DNA of 64,000 nucleotides from Planococcus citri (lineage: Eukaryota; Arthropoda; Insecta; Hemiptera; Pseudococcidae): contig NC_088679.1 in the NCBI RefSeq assembly GCF_950023065.1, forward strand, positions 36,146,001 through 36,210,000. The letters are read 5' to 3'. The notes beneath the pieces were generated by a model. It was not told the origin of the DNA, did not search any database, and was given only the letters and a program-made list of their open reading frames with translations. Positions 1-12,403 of the stretch are shown here, piece after piece; the stretch's first letter is position 1, and every line of letters starts with the position of its first letter. Both the position numbers and the translations under genes were made by a program.

Positions 1-2556
1 ATTTGGTTCGAAGGGGCGAAGCTACAATACTTTCATTTTTTTCAAACTCAATGCATGTAAATATTTTTCACTCTAGAATTTTGGCATCGTGACCCCTACC
101 CCTTCATCTTTGTGAAATTAAAAAAAATTATGTAAAACTCACTCAAAAACTATAGGGCACGATCAACAATGATATTTTTTGATAACGTTGATTTTGAATT
201 TCAAAGTAGGTAATTTTTTATATTGACCCCTTCCCTCTCCAGCTAAAAATCTAAGAAAAATCGTGTCGTCATGGTTTGTTAGGTCAGAGGTGCAAATTTC
301 GAATTTCGTTTCACTTATTCTCATCAAAATATTTGGATTCCTCGCCAGATTTCAACTCATTTTGATATTTTGTGTGTCATTTCCCGAAAACACAAATAAA
401 TAATAACCAAATTTCAAGTCAAGAATTCTTAATTTATTCTGTTTCAAAAATTTTTAATCTCCGAGTTACGTTATCTACTGTTCAGAATATCCAAACCAAA
501 TGTCAATTTTAGGACATCCTAATTGAGATAGAAAAGCCAGCGCAATTTCTTTACTAGGTAGGTACATGTGTGCTTACATTATCGACTGAAATGCCTACAG
601 AAATATCCAAATAATGTAAAGAGAATGACATCGTTTCACTGCTGAAAAAATCTTTCGATTATTCAACAGACTCAGATGCGCGAAAAGATTAAAAATAAAG
701 ACTGAAAGTTAATGACCATCTCGACGTTTGTTTTTCCGCACACATTTCATTACGTAAAGCAAGACAAAATCAGACTGGTGAAAACTAAATTTCATTTCCG
801 TTGAAAATAACGAATGTTCTCTGTTTAAAAAACTCGTTTTTTTCGCGAACGGTTCCTAGCTCGATTTTTCCACCATTGTTTTTCTGTTTCTTTTTCTTAC
901 AAAGTTTTCATAGTACTTTGAATGAGGAACATTGCCAGACTAAACATTAATTAATTTTTTTATTTACACAATTTACTTAATCACAATATCAACTGGTAAG
1001 CTCGGAGAATAAAAGACATTTTCCTCAAAATATAGGCTAAGTTGACAGCAACATACGTATTACGTATACAGCTGACTGAAACTTCATTTACCAGCTTGAA
1101 TAAAACTGTGACATAAATATAGGACTTTTTTGGTTACATCGAGGTTGCTGCCTCTTTAGTTGAATTTCACGTCGTCGGTGAAATTTTATAAACGAGAGGA
1201 CTGTAACGTTGTTGCTTTTTTAATAATTGGGTTAAAATCGATAAAGAAACTATTACAATTATTCATCACGATTCAATCCACAGACTGTGGCAGAAAACTC
1301 GACGAAATTAGATTTCCACTAAACAAACCTGCTACGAGCTGGAGAAAAAAAATACAAAAATCAACTTACAAAACACAGAGAGAAAGAATAAATTTTAATT
1401 TTCAAATTAAACAACTCGTAGCTTAGAGGTTTCTCGACGTGATTATTCTTACTGAAACAACCGTGAACCGTGTAGCGAAATGTCGAAAAGGAAAAAATTC
1501 GATAAGCGTTTGACTGAGAAAAGGTTACATTTTAATTTTACTGTTCTTTTTACAAAGACATATATATGAAGGTTTTTGTAAACACGTAAAAACGATAAAA
1601 TAAGCTATACCTATACCTCGTATGTAATATTACATAATTCGAACAAGAGTAAAATAATAAGTATTTCAAAATAACACTGTTACGAGTAAGTGAAGCGAAT
1701 GTTGAGATGAATGACATTGATAAAAAGTTTTCCTTCTTTCACGTTTCGCATTTTGGTGTCGTTAAAAATGTAAAAATACCTCGGTTTTTTTTCCAACGTG
1801 TCTTACAGATTTACATCTTTCTTTTAAACCATCGCCGTTGTCTACGACGACGTCGTCGAGAGTATTGTGTTAAATCAAAAATCCAATTTTCTAAGTATTC
1901 TGTTGGCTTTGTTTTCATTTCGGTACACGAATTAAAAAGGTAAATAGCGCGTAATTTACATTATACGTTTACGTTTTTTTTTTCATCCTGAAAAGTCCTC
2001 CGACCCCGTTTACATGTTTTCTGTGTTGTATTTTTCTTTGTTATGTTTTTTTTTTTCAAACACCTCTCTTGCTCTTCACGTAGGTAGGCGTATGGTGACG
2101 TGTTAAAAAAGAATGATACTTTTTAATTTTTTTAAATGCGATTGCCGGCAACGATTCGTTACTGTCAAAGACTCTTTTGATAACTGCGAGCAACATTTCG
2201 GCTCAACGTTCGAAAAATACTCGCATTTTTTTAAACCTCTGTGTTTATTTTTCGTTACTGCGCCAACGGAGATTTACGTTAGTCGTATTTGCTCTTATAC
2301 TGTAGACAAAATTTTTAAATTTTTCAACAATTTAAAAACTAAAATTTAACGTTTTGTTGACTTTAACGTTGGCATGGGGCATGTTTTTGAACATAGATTT
2401 GGTAACACTTCAATATTCCTTATGCAAAAAATAACATCAGATTCGAAATGTATTCTTTCAAAAGCTCATAAGCTCATTAGTCATACCCACACTATAAGAC
2501 ATTCCCCCTGCGTTAAAGTTGGGATGATTACTAAAATTTGAGAAAACAAATTCAAA
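1..2556. other. Non-genic AT-rich DNA
   Basis: No coding region can be supported. Short open frames (under 90 codons) have composition expected from AT-rich noncoding DNA and resemble no family I know. A short CGACGACGTCGTCG palindromic patch lies near 1848-1861. No inverted or tandem element was recognised. Confidence 0.6.
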
Positions 2557-2693
2557 AAGGCTCGCCAAACCGAAATCGAAATTGAAACCGTAACTGATGA
2601 AAAAAAAAAACAAAACGGGTTATCGGAAATTTTTTTCAGTTACCTAAATTGAAACTGAAACCGAAACCGTTATTTTTCGGTTTGGCGAGCCTT
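2557..2693. mobile_element. Short palindromic MITE-like element
   Basis: The left end AAGGCTCGCCAAACCGAAA (2557-2575) is repeated as a perfect inverted copy at 2675-2693. The interior holds CCGAAA/TTTCGG-type reiterations and a second imperfect inverted match, so nearly the whole 137 bp can fold. No clear target-site duplication is visible. It is non-coding and best read as a miniature inverted-repeat element or a foldback repeat; the superfamily cannot be assigned. Confidence 0.6.
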
Positions 2694-4557
2694 GCACAGA
2701 ATTATCTACTTACCTACTCAGTAGGTACATGTATCACTGTTACTTAGCTATATTCCTAAACTTGATTTCGTAGAAGAAATTCATTTTTTAATTAAACATA
2801 GGTAAGTACTTATTTATTGAAATGAGCTCACTTTTACACATACTCGTATCAGAATACCTACCTTTACGTACTTATTCACTTAAAAATTCTCTTAGATTAG
2901 CGTTCGTTTCAACGAAAACATTGAAAAGTAGTGTAAAAGTGTAGAACTTCGAGTCAACATATCGCCTTCGTTAAAATTTAAGGTAACTGCCATTTCGGCA
3001 GTTTCTATCTAATAGAAAAATTTTTCATAAATAAGTCAAGTTGGTATACCCAAGAGGTATGCGTGTGTAGTGCATCGTTACTCAGTTACCCCTGAGGAAA
3101 GTCTACACCAAAAATTCTGCAAAAAGTTAGCCATTTTTATCGTAGAATGGGTTTGTTCAATTCCAAAATACATACATTAATATCTTCACAGTGGCATCGT
3201 TTGTGCCAAAAAGATGAGTAACTACATACATACATATAAGGTAAGCGTAAGCATTAACTCAGTAAGTAATTTTAATATTTTATAAATCAAGGTAGTAAGT
3301 AAGTATAGTATTCTTTGTAGGAGAAAAGGGTATTTTTTTGTTCCTCGAAATATGCAGGAAGGATTTTGGAAAAATTCACCGCAATAATGACAGACTACCT
3401 GTCTGACAGGGACGTCATCTTCGAGTACAATAACAACACAGTACTATTCAGAAAATGACGCTCTGTTCAAAGTCCATGAAGCACCAAGGGCGATGTTCAA
3501 AAGGGTCGATGGGCTCAAAGCACCTATGTACATAGTTTGTTATATGTCATGCTGGTACTTCAACAAGTACTACTGGAGAGCTCTGGTGAGTTTTTAAGTT
3601 GCCATTTCTATTCGAATAGGCATACAAGTATTCGGAGATTTTTTGCACTTCTGTTGCAACACCTCAACCATAGAAGAAATTCATCCATTGAATATAGATG
3701 AACAATATAAATGTCCTTCATTATTATACTAAATCACAAGGAATGGCTATATCTATTCCTAGGAAAATGTAGGTATCATAATTAATTACCTCCGTACCAG
3801 GCGGTCTAAAACAAGGGGAAACAAAACATACTTTTCATAATTATTATAAATATGTACTTATACTAAATTGTTTTTGTGACTATGGATTTCATGTATTGAC
3901 GAATATGCCAGACAGTTTGCTCCGGAATATTGTTACTGTAATAATAAAGCGGTAAGTAACCGTGCCACCAATTCGCTGTACATATATCAAATGTACCTGG
4001 TATTTTTTGCCTCGTGTACAGATGTTCTATGGCACATGGTTTGCATAGATATCTTATTTCTTCTTTAAACTGTTTCCAAAATTTTTTAATCACATAGGAC
4101 CGTTTATATGTAAAATATGTAATCAACGCTTCAAAACGGCAAAGTTCACACAGCGACATAATTGTGACCATTTGCGAAAATTCCGCCGAAAGAAAAGTTA
4201 TCCGTTGGTACCCTTTAATGGAAAATGTTAAAAATAGCATTTTTGATACTTCAATGGCCACAGTAAAATTACTTATTTTTTTTACATTTACATTTTTTTG
4301 TGGTCATGTTACTATTCTAATTGTGTTTCTGTATACAGTTTTCCTGTAAACAAGAACAAAAGTGTTACATATGTTTTGTATTTCCATCACAAACAAAACA
4401 TTCACTCACACTGCGAGTATATACAATATTTTAAAGACGCTACCATTGTATGTGTTTTTTTAAAATCTAATCTAATTAGGTATTCATACTGAATTATATA
4501 TTATATATGTTTATTTCAGTGTATACAGACACATCAAACCACTCAGCACATAAATAA
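2694..4557. other. Non-genic stretch with one doubtful ORF
   Basis: Mostly unassigned AT-rich DNA. The only frame of note is the minus-strand ORF at 3863-4261, described separately. Frequent GTAGGTA/TACCTA strings are typical of the whole window. No repeat boundary or regulatory signal can be named. Confidence 0.5.
3863..4261 (-). CDS. Doubtful ORF with paired CxxC motifs
   Basis: This 132-codon open frame is not recognised as any family. Its middle part carries two Cys-x-x-Cys pairs (in LCELC and LCKPC contexts), about 40 residues apart, which could bind zinc, followed by aromatic-rich sequence. It has an ATG start and no neighbouring exon, homologous copy or promoter is visible in the window. 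It lies about 300 bp upstream of, and opposite to, the Env copy 1 element. It may be a decayed exon or a chance frame; the CxxC pairs are the only reason to list it. Confidence 0.15.
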   Translation of the reverse strand: MAIEVSKMLFLTFSIKGYQRITFLSAEFSQMVTIMSLCELCRFEALITYFTYKRSYVIKKFWKQFKEEIRYLCKPCAIEHLYTRQKIPGTFDICTANWWHGYLPLYYYSNNIPEQTVWHIRQYMKSIVTKTI

Positions 4558-5279
4558 AAACGATTTGACTTCCAAAATATATCGTATATGGACTCAAAAG
4601 GTGTTATGTGGATGTATCCCACATGTTTCCCCATCTTAACTCAAATCGACTCAAATCTATTCAAGTGGGAAGTAGATAAAATTCTGACTATTTATCATAT
4701 TGATTGGGAATACTTTCTGTTATTGAGACATCATATACAATTTATAAATATACTGATACGGCATATTGACCCTTATAAAACCGAATCACAAGAAATTATG
4801 GAGAAAGAAATTATGCTATTCTGTATCATGGGTTTAAATTTAAGAGGACAACTATCCAGTACATTGAAGTTTGCTGAAAAATAAATCATCGAAGCAAATA
4901 TTCTTGATATAACACCATTCTGGGAAGAAGTGCCCCATGAATACAGCATTAAATTAAAAAAAGAACTTGCAAGAGATATATTGGAAAGTTTTGAAAAAGA
5001 TAACCAATCAAGTTTAATTGAAAAATATCGAGATTACCTCCCAAACTTAAAATCAATGCTACCCATTATGGGAAAGATTAATGGTCTATATTTTAGTGGT
5101 GATCAAGTATTCTCTCCATTACAACCTACACCACAAAGATCTCTCATGACTCATGTAGGAAAGATAATGCTGTATACCAACAAAGTTGTCGTTATTGAAC
5201 CAACAAATAAAAATTTCTTTGTGGATAAAGGATATTCATTCAGTGATGAGGGATTTTTCATCCAAATGCTACATTAACA
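4558..5279 (+). pseudogene. Degenerate retroelement ORF of unknown identity, upstream of Env copy 1
   Basis: A frame runs from about 4558 to a stop at 5275-5277 and is interrupted once by an in-frame TAA (4882-4884), giving roughly 230 codons. The first 40 residues (ISYMD, then GVMWMYP, LFKWE and HIDWEY motifs) match a second locus at 21908-22135, so the protein belongs to a repeated family rather than being a chance ORF. The rest is Lys/Glu/Leu-rich with no protease, reverse transcriptase, integrase or zinc-knuckle motif. It ends 160 bp before the Env frame in the same orientation, so it is probably another product of the same element (Gag-like or an extra ORF). Its function is not recognised. 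Confidence 0.45.
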
Positions 5280-5439
5280 TTAATATGGTGACAGTTTCAT
5301 TATGTGGTGTGGAAACCAAATATTAATTTCCTTTATATATCTGATCCAATAATTATTCCTTTTTAGATCCATATAATGTGTTTTCCTGTTTATCCCAAAT
5401 TCCTTTTCCTGCACTACAGAACATAAAGACATCACGATA

Positions 5440-6882
5440 ATGAAAGGCATACATTTTAAAAATGTAGATAACGTTATTTTGTACAAAAATTCTGTACCAC
5501 TTCTATATAGGGAAAAATTTGAATTACCTCAACCAAAATCGATAAAAATAAATGAAAATGATGATATTGAATGTAACGACATTCAAACAAATTTTGATCT
5601 GTGCAAAACAAACCTAAAATTTCTGGAAGTTTTAAATACTTTGGCATCATTTTCTGAATTGAAAATAAATAATTATCAAGTAGATTTGCTAAAATTTGGA
5701 AGGGAAAAATGGGGCTTAGAATTTCTAGGAGACTTTTACTCATGGTGTTGCGACTTGGTAACAAGGAAAGAAACAATTCCCTTGTATGATAACCAAGAAA
5801 CATTACAACTAAATTTAAAAACCATAAAAGATCAAATTGTAGAATCCCATACAGATTTATTTCGATTTCATAAGACATTAAACCACTTCTCTAAAGATGC
5901 AAATTTGGGATTCAAAAATGTAAATAATAAATTGGGAGAACTACTAAATGTATCCAAAAATTATTAAAACAAAATGACCCATTCGGCTATTCAAAGAAAT
6001 GAAATTTTGAGCAAAATTCTATACGTTATTCAAAAAAACGTGATAATTGACCATTTTCAAATTATTCTATCACACTGTAAAGAAAACAAAATTCCTGTAG
6101 TGCTCATTTCTCCCAAAGTTCTCCTTAATGATCTCCTAGACCTTCAACAAAAAATTAAAGCTGAAGGTCTGACGTTATCCATCCATATAGAAAAAATATC
6201 AAGCTATTACATCAATCCTTTGGCAACATGCCACATAACCCAAACCAAAATAAACATAAAAATTAAAATCCCTCTTAAGCATATGAAATCAGATTGGAAA
6301 TTATATGAGGTTATCCCTATTCCCTTTGTCCAAAATTCCCAGATCTGCATGATCCATTCTGAACCTAGTTACCTGACTCAAAGTTCTGAAACTGGGGATA
6401 TCAAAATTATCAGTGGAACAGAACTCGAAAACTGTGACACTGAAATAGGTCTGTGCTATTGTAGATATTTTCAAGACAGGGAACGATGACTTCCCCTTAT
6501 GTCTCAAACACCTATTCAGGGATGAAACCCTAAATTCCTTAAATACAGTTTGTAACTTTTACTTCCACTTCAGTGGACAAATTTGGATTCGTTAAAATTC
6601 ACTTCAGAAACTAGTCATTTTTTTGATGACATATCAAAAATTTTGAATGAAAATTGGAAATTATCAACTCTCAATTTTGAAATTAAAACCTCAACTGAAC
6701 AGTTGAGGAATAAACTAAAACAGTTAGAACTCTCAAAACCACCAAAGAGCCTATTTGAATTGGATTTCATGGGGGAATTGTTGTACTTAATCTGGCTAAT
6801 AGGGCTTATTGTTAGGTATGTCCTCCCTCAACATATATCTATTCTTCAAACTATGGTGGGATATAAATATAAGGAAAAATAG
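5440..6882 (+). pseudogene. Env-like fusion glycoprotein remnant, copy 1
   Basis: This is the longest of five Env-like remnants. In the insect retrovirus/baculovirus F family (Baculo_F type, inferred) such proteins mediate membrane fusion. The frame may begin slightly upstream, where a hydrophobic stretch follows a TTTTTAG acceptor-like site near 5367. Visible in order: a GIHFKNV N-terminal segment; cysteines; a GREKWGLEFLGDFY segment where cleavage and fusion peptide would be expected, without a clear RxxR site; a Leu/Ile/Asn-rich heptad region; a Cys-containing domain; a QW motif; NFEIKTS; and a C-terminal hydrophobic segment. Breaks: in-frame TAA at 5965-5967, a frameshift near 6478, and a deletion of roughly 80 codons near 6560 compared with copies 2 and 3. 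It cannot encode a full protein. Family assignment rests on architecture, the other copies and the following polypurine tract. Confidence 0.6.
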
Positions 6883-7048
6883 ACCCCCACCAGTAGCCCC
6901 AAGAAAATATAAGGTAGCAAAAGCACAAATTGATTCCAAATTTAATGAGTTAGAAACATCCCAAATGTGAACTTGTACATATATTTTATGATAGGGGACC
7001 ACTATAATTTTTATATGTTACTTGTATTGTTATGTCCAAGTAGCCACT

Positions 7049-7085
7049 AAGGTGTGAGGTCACCCCTTCTGAAAGGAGGGGGAAG
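7049..7085 (+). promoter_or_regulatory. Stem-loop plus polypurine tract, 3' end of the Env copy 1 element
   Basis: AAGGTGTG (7049-7056) and CACCCCTT (7061-7068) can pair with one mismatch around an AGGT loop. Two bases later comes GAAAGGAGGGGGAAG (7071-7085), a purine run like the plus-strand primer of LTR retroelements. It nearly matches the tract after Env copy 2. An LTR should start just downstream, but neither its end nor a partner copy can be recognised. Confidence 0.5.
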
Positions 7086-8060
7086 CCTTACACCTTCCTT
7101 AACTATAATTAAACCATTCTGCAATAATCTGTGATTTAAATTTTTCTCGTTGTTATTACTATTTTTATACATGTTGAATTTGAAAATCTTGATCAATAAT
7201 GTTTACCAAATGTTGATGGCTTAACCCACAAAATAACTGAATTAAAAATGCTAGACCGTGCACTTTTGTGTACCTATACATAGTTTTATGAAAGAATACA
7301 TTCTGATGTTTTTTTTTTCATCAATTAACTAGATGATGCATGTAATGTATAAAGCCACAAAAATAACTTTTGCAGCCAGTGAGAAACGCAAATTGATCCA
7401 ACCAGTAAGCAACCAATACTGATCGAAAAGAACCAATGAGCATCCCATGTCCTACCAAAATTAATTGCCATTTGTCCAGCCAATGAATAGTGCAGTCCAT
7501 CCCATGTAAAGACAAAGGAAACAACTGAAAAGTTGGAAAAAAGACTGAAAAATATTCACTTACAAGATAAGTTTGAAGAGGAAGGTTATTTTTTTAAAAA
7601 TTTACTGTTTTTTATATGGAATATTACCTAGATATGTTAACAATTTTAAGTATAGGTCTAGTAATAAGGATTGTATATTTATACATAATAAATTTAGAAT
7701 TAAAAAGTAAGGTGAACATATTATTGGATTTAAGAGCAGTTGAGAATGAAGGATGAGCAAGGGTGCTCATCTGAAAAACAGGGGGGAATTTGTAGTAGGT
7801 AAGTATATTTATAAACAGATAGGTATACATTTATGTACTATGATTAGGCACGCACCTATCAAGTGCTAACAGCACGTAGGCACGCGCCATAAGCCTATAT
7901 AAATGTGGTTGAGCATTGGCAAAGGCCTAGGGGTATGGGTTGCGATAGAAAATTTGTCTCGCCTCCTCCCTTCCCCCATCTCATTGCTTAAGCTTGTGAT
8001 GAAGCTAGGTAGATATTTCATGTAAGTTAGATCATAACTAGAGTACATATAAAAGTGAAC
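7086..8060. other. Unassigned DNA after the Env copy 1 tract
   Basis: The first 200-300 bp could include a decayed LTR of the Env copy 1 element, since they follow its polypurine tract, but no inverted termini or second copy support a boundary. The rest is noncoding with only chance frames. Confidence 0.4.
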
Positions 8061-8665
8061 AATTCTTTGTGTTTTGTACAGTTTACAAGAATGAAAATTT
8101 TATGTGTAGGCGTTAGTCCAATTCTGAACATGAGGAGAAATTTGTAACAACAAAAACTCTAGCTATGGGACTAAGCTATTAGAATTGTTAAAAATGAAAA
8201 TCACAATTCCAGTTTATACATATGTATAAGAGAAAAATTGAACCATTCTCCTGATGAACCATATGTTCTACTTCTATGCATATGTAGACAAGGAAGGCAA
8301 ATGAAAAGCAATGTTTTAGAGAATAAAACTTCATCTCAGAAGAACAAACCAAACATTACTTTCACAAAAAAAAGTCACCTAATTTCATTTACTGTATTAC
8401 AATATTTTTACAATTCTTTCTCTGCTGTTCAGTTCACAAAGAATGAAAATTATACACGTGGGTGTTAACCCAATTCTAAAGATGAGGAGAAATTTGTAGC
8501 GACAAAAAACGATGGCCACCAGACTAACCTATTAGAATTTTCAAAGTGAAAAATCACGAAGAGCAATGTTTCAAAGAATAAAACTTCATCTTGGAATAAC
8601 TATAACCAAAACTAACATTTACAAAAAACAAGTCTTGTAATCTCATTTACAATAATCACACATTA
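8061..8665. repeat. Diverged tandem duplication, two units
   Basis: Unit 1 (about 8061-8411) and unit 2 (about 8412-8665) share landmarks in the same order: AATTCTTT, a GAATGAAAAT block, a CCAATTCT block, GATGAGGAGAAATTTGTA-like sequence, TATTAGAATT, and GCAATGTTTxAxAGAATAAAACTTCATCT. Unit 1 carries about 95 bp more in its middle (around 8200-8305). No protein is encoded. The origin could be a local duplication or a pair of decayed terminal repeats. Confidence 0.65.
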
Positions 8666-10345
8666 CGAGTCTAACATTTCAACAACTGGAAAATGAAAAA
8701 AATGTTAAAAACCAGAACGAATCTATTCCTGACGACACACAACAATTCAAACTTCACACAAATTTATAATTCAAGACGAGTAAATAATTAATAACGAATT
8801 CTAAATAAGCTATCGGACAATTGAAGATTTTGCTACGACTTATGGCATATGGCGGGACATCCAAAGCGTTTAAAAGTTTTTCAGACTTCATTGAAATTTC
8901 ATAGAATGGACGTCGCCCCAACCCTTAGGTAAAAATCGAGCACTTAATCCCTGGAAGACTTTACCTCCGTTGCCGAAACATCTGTTCCATTAAAAAGCGA
9001 CGATAGCTTTTATGACGAGCCGCAATTATTAATGGTTCGATAATTGCTATCGACATTTAAAAGCTCTTCATTTGGACCTATTCTTTTGTGTGTTTCATTC
9101 GCAGAACGTTGGTCGAAGTACACGATGGCCGCATGGTGCGCTTTGTAATTGTTATTACAATAACGGCTCCATTAAACGAAATCGCGCGGAAGCTATAAAA
9201 AACAGATGAAATGGATGCTCGTCGAGTAGAAATTGCACGCCATGTACCACGTTACGGTGCGATTTTCACGTGTACGTCTACGTACGTATGTACATGAGAG
9301 AGCGAAAGAACGAGAGTTGGTGTTGTGGCAGAAAAAGAGAGCAGAAAAATGCCAAGGGAGAAAAAGACAGAAAGAAAGGCGATTAATTCGACGACTTATG
9401 AGCGACGTGTAAATACAACAAGGTGTTTCTCGTGTATATATCGTCTTTTATGACTGTTATATATAAAGAGGCCCAACTAACCGGTATGCCCTTGATATAT
9501 CAACTTTTTCATTGGGTCGTCTCTTTCGCTTTAGCGATTCAACGCTTTAACACGATCCCGAGAACCCATACATCCTGTTAAAAAGCATACGCCATTCTTC
9601 TTCGAGTGGATGCGAGTCTTTCAAGTTCAACAATACGGTGCTATTTTCATCGAACACGAAAGCCAATTTCCACAAAATATCAACTCTCCGATTACAGCGG
9701 AGCATACTCGCACATGTACACCATCGCACGCGAATACGAAACGATACTTTGTTACACGGTTTCTCCACAATAAAGGAGGTTATTCCGTTGAAAGAAATTA
9801 CCACGTAAAGAGACCAACGTTGCTCGAGAACATTATATTATTACATTATTACCATTATTAATTCGAACACTGCTGTGTGATGAAATTTTCTATCATCTTG
9901 TACCGCGTGAAACTTACACAGCCAACCACGCCTTTGCCTTTTAGCATTTTCGCTCTATTCAAAACCCTTTTCTTAGCACACTATCATTATTCGCCGAATA
10001 CGAAATAACCGTATGGAGTAGAATTTACTTACGTACGATACCAATTTTAAATACAAATTCTATCTGTAACTTCGACACTGCGGATGCCGTACCGCTTACT
10101 TATACTTACTCGTGAAAATTCTTTCTTGAGAATTTACCACATTAAAACCCCCGCTTTTATTGTATGTAATAGGTACCTACGCATTCGACGCACTGAAATT
10201 ATCTATCGAGCGAATTCTACATAAATAGCACGTCTTTGTGAAATTTTCACGCCAAAGTTGGAAAGGATATCTGTGTACGTTCAGGATGAGTTGGTAAGGT
10301 TTTCATCTTACAAATTTGCTTTAAATTGGCGCATTGTCTTATATC
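8666..10345. other. Non-genic stretch, nothing recognised
   Basis: Contains mixed AT-rich and CpG-containing DNA with no supported gene or element. ATATAT-containing stretches around 9436-9470 look TATA-like but have no downstream gene to tie them to. Confidence 0.5.
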
Positions 10346-10395
10346 GATGTTCTGTATAATTATAAAGGTTAAATTTTATAATTATACAGAACATC
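10346..10395. repeat. Perfect 21-bp hairpin
   Basis: The 21 bases at 10346-10366 are exactly inverted at 10375-10395 around the 8-base loop GGTTAAAT. The stem is AT-rich with a GATGTTCTGT outer end. It could be a tiny palindromic element, a trace of a foldback insertion or the stem of a small RNA precursor; no flanking duplication is visible. Confidence 0.8.
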
Positions 10396-11952
10396 ACTAC
10401 TAAATTAATTAGAAGTATTTATAAATTTTATTTAATTATTTTTGTCGACGTAAGTATTCTTCCAACCAAAAAATACACAAACTGTCATTCTCGTAGAAAC
10501 TTAAAATAGGGACTTAATTACAACAATCAAATTGATGTGATCAGTGTACTATATAATGCCCTACTAACTACGAGTAAGATTACCACTCTAACCATCGAAA
10601 TGATAAAACATTGATTTGAAAAATATCTCAAAGCGATCATGCAAACTATACTAATCCCAAATAATACGAGTAACATTTATTGTGAAGACGGAAATCGCCA
10701 AATTCGCCTAGTGTTGTAGAACATGAGGCGAGTTTAATCCATCGATCTCTGCAAAAATTTGTGAGAACGAACAACTACACGAACGACTCTGATTTTCAGC
10801 AAAAATTTAGAATTTTCTGATAAATTTGAAAATTTTCCAAATTGAACATTTTGATAAAATGATTGCTGTTCCGAATGATGAAAATCCAAATTACTCTGAT
10901 ACCAGAAAATTATAATTTCTTTTGAATGATAAATTTATTAAGTATAGATTCTTAAATTCGATTTTTTCTTACTTTTACTGTCTATCCTGAATTTTAAACC
11001 TCGTTCACCAAAATTATTATCTCTTGCCAGCGGATAACTCTACTTATCTATCTTTAGCTTTGTCGTTCTGAATTACTAAATTTTCTCTCTCCTAAATTCA
11101 TTTTTTTTTTCTGTCTTCCAAATAACAATGTAAAATTCAATTAAAAATTCCGTGAAAATGTGGATCGCAAATAAATTTGCGCTCATCGTGTACGAATTTT
11201 GTTTATGAATCAAAGCGTCATACCTACCTATATAACAGCAAGTTTACACTTTCCCCTTTCACTTTCGAAACATATAAGTACTAATCATTATCATCTCTTT
11301 TTAAACTCATTTTCCCTATTGAAATTTTGAAATTTTGAAATCATCCAAATCTTTCTTTTTTTTCAAATTATTGCAAAAATTACACCAAACCCAAATAAAT
11401 TTGCGCTCCTCATGCACGAATTTTTTTCTCTTTTCGTGAATCAAAAACTTCCTACCTGCCTAAATAGTTTGAAAAATCGATTCTTAAAATAGAGAATAAG
11501 TAATACCTCGCTTGCTTAAATTTTTTTTTCTTTTCTCTAAAAAATTTCTGCTCAAACTTGAAGCAAAATTCAGCAAACTCTAATAAGAAATTCGATTTCC
11601 ACATTTTTTCTCATTACAATAATACACAGAGCAATTTAAAATTACTATCCAATGAAATTGTGATTAACGAATCGTGGTTTTTGCTATCATTCCTCGGAAC
11701 CTCGACTTTTAAAAAAATGTTTTTTTGGTCCCTTAAATTCAAATTTGGTCCTGATTCTGTCGCACGAATCCTATCAACAAAATGGTCACACTCCAACGCG
11801 ACAACAATCGTGTCCACTGCTCTAACATATATTACGAAGACGACTTCTCAACTCACGTCAGATATGCGTCAAATATGTAGAGTAGCGACCATATTTCTTA
11901 TGTTCATTCTATACAATAAATAATTGGGTGACATATTATTCGCAAATCATTA
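10396..11952. other. Noncoding DNA with a diverged direct repeat
   Basis: About 70 bp around 11168-11235 (CAAATAAATTTGCGCTC, then a GAATTTT and GAATCAAA block, then CTACCT) recurs in direct orientation at about 11391-11467, some 220 bp away. Between and around lies AT-rich DNA with poly-T runs. The open frame at 11558-11923 resembles nothing known and is probably chance. Confidence 0.45.
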
Positions 11953-12108
11953 TTGTGGAATTTGTAAGAATTTTTTTCTGTAATTTTAGGTGATTTGTTT
12001 TTATTCAACAACATAATAATTGTCTTATTTTCTGTGAGGTCAGAGTGATTAGAGTGTGAGTAATTTTGAAAATTTTTTGCGATTTATTTTTTGTTTGTTT
12101 TCTGTTTG
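11953..12108 (+). repeat. Direct repeat, left copy, flanking the R1-like fragment
   Basis: Begins TTGTGGAAT and contains GGTGATTTG, TTTATTCAACAACA, CTTATTTTCTGTGA and a T-rich tail ending near TTTTCTGTTT. The same ordered blocks recur at 13478-13668, about 1.5 kb downstream. The reverse-transcriptase fragment starts immediately after this copy. It may be part of an insertion's structure or a duplicated host segment. Confidence 0.6.
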
Positions 12109-12114
12109 AGATCA

Positions 12115-12403
12115 GGGAAAGCCCCTGGCCTTGACAAGATTGACAATCGTATGTTCACGATAATCCACAAATATAACCATCACACTATCCTGGAAATGTA
12201 TCAGGCGTGCATGAACCTTGCCTACTTTCCGCAAGCTTGGAAAAGTGCTCGACTGGTAGTACTTAAAAAACCTGGAAAAGAATCCGATAATGCCAAGTCA
12301 TACAGACCCATATGCCTTTTCAAGACTATGGGAAAAATCTATGAAAAATTGTTACACAAACGAATTTCGTCTTTCCTGGAGAAGAATAAACTGCTAACTA
12401 GTC
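12115..12403 (+). pseudogene. R1/Jockey-like LINE reverse transcriptase fragment
   Basis: The translation opens with GKAPGLDKI, the conserved block of non-LTR retrotransposon reverse transcriptases, continues with FPQAWKSARLVVLKKPGK and ends with the SYRPICLF and GKIYEKLL blocks. Together they cover only the first fingers/palm segments, about 95 residues of a domain that normally exceeds 250. The catalytic YxDD region is absent, as are endonuclease and ORF1. The fragment is cut on the left at a repeat copy and runs on the right into an unrelated tandem duplication, so it is a dead 5'- and 3'-truncated piece. The closest clade by motif is R1 or Jockey. Confidence 0.85.

Noticed and set aside
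9436..9490. TATATA-rich stretch as a core promoter
   Set aside because: No gene, initiator context or downstream open frame; AT-rich DNA contains many such strings.
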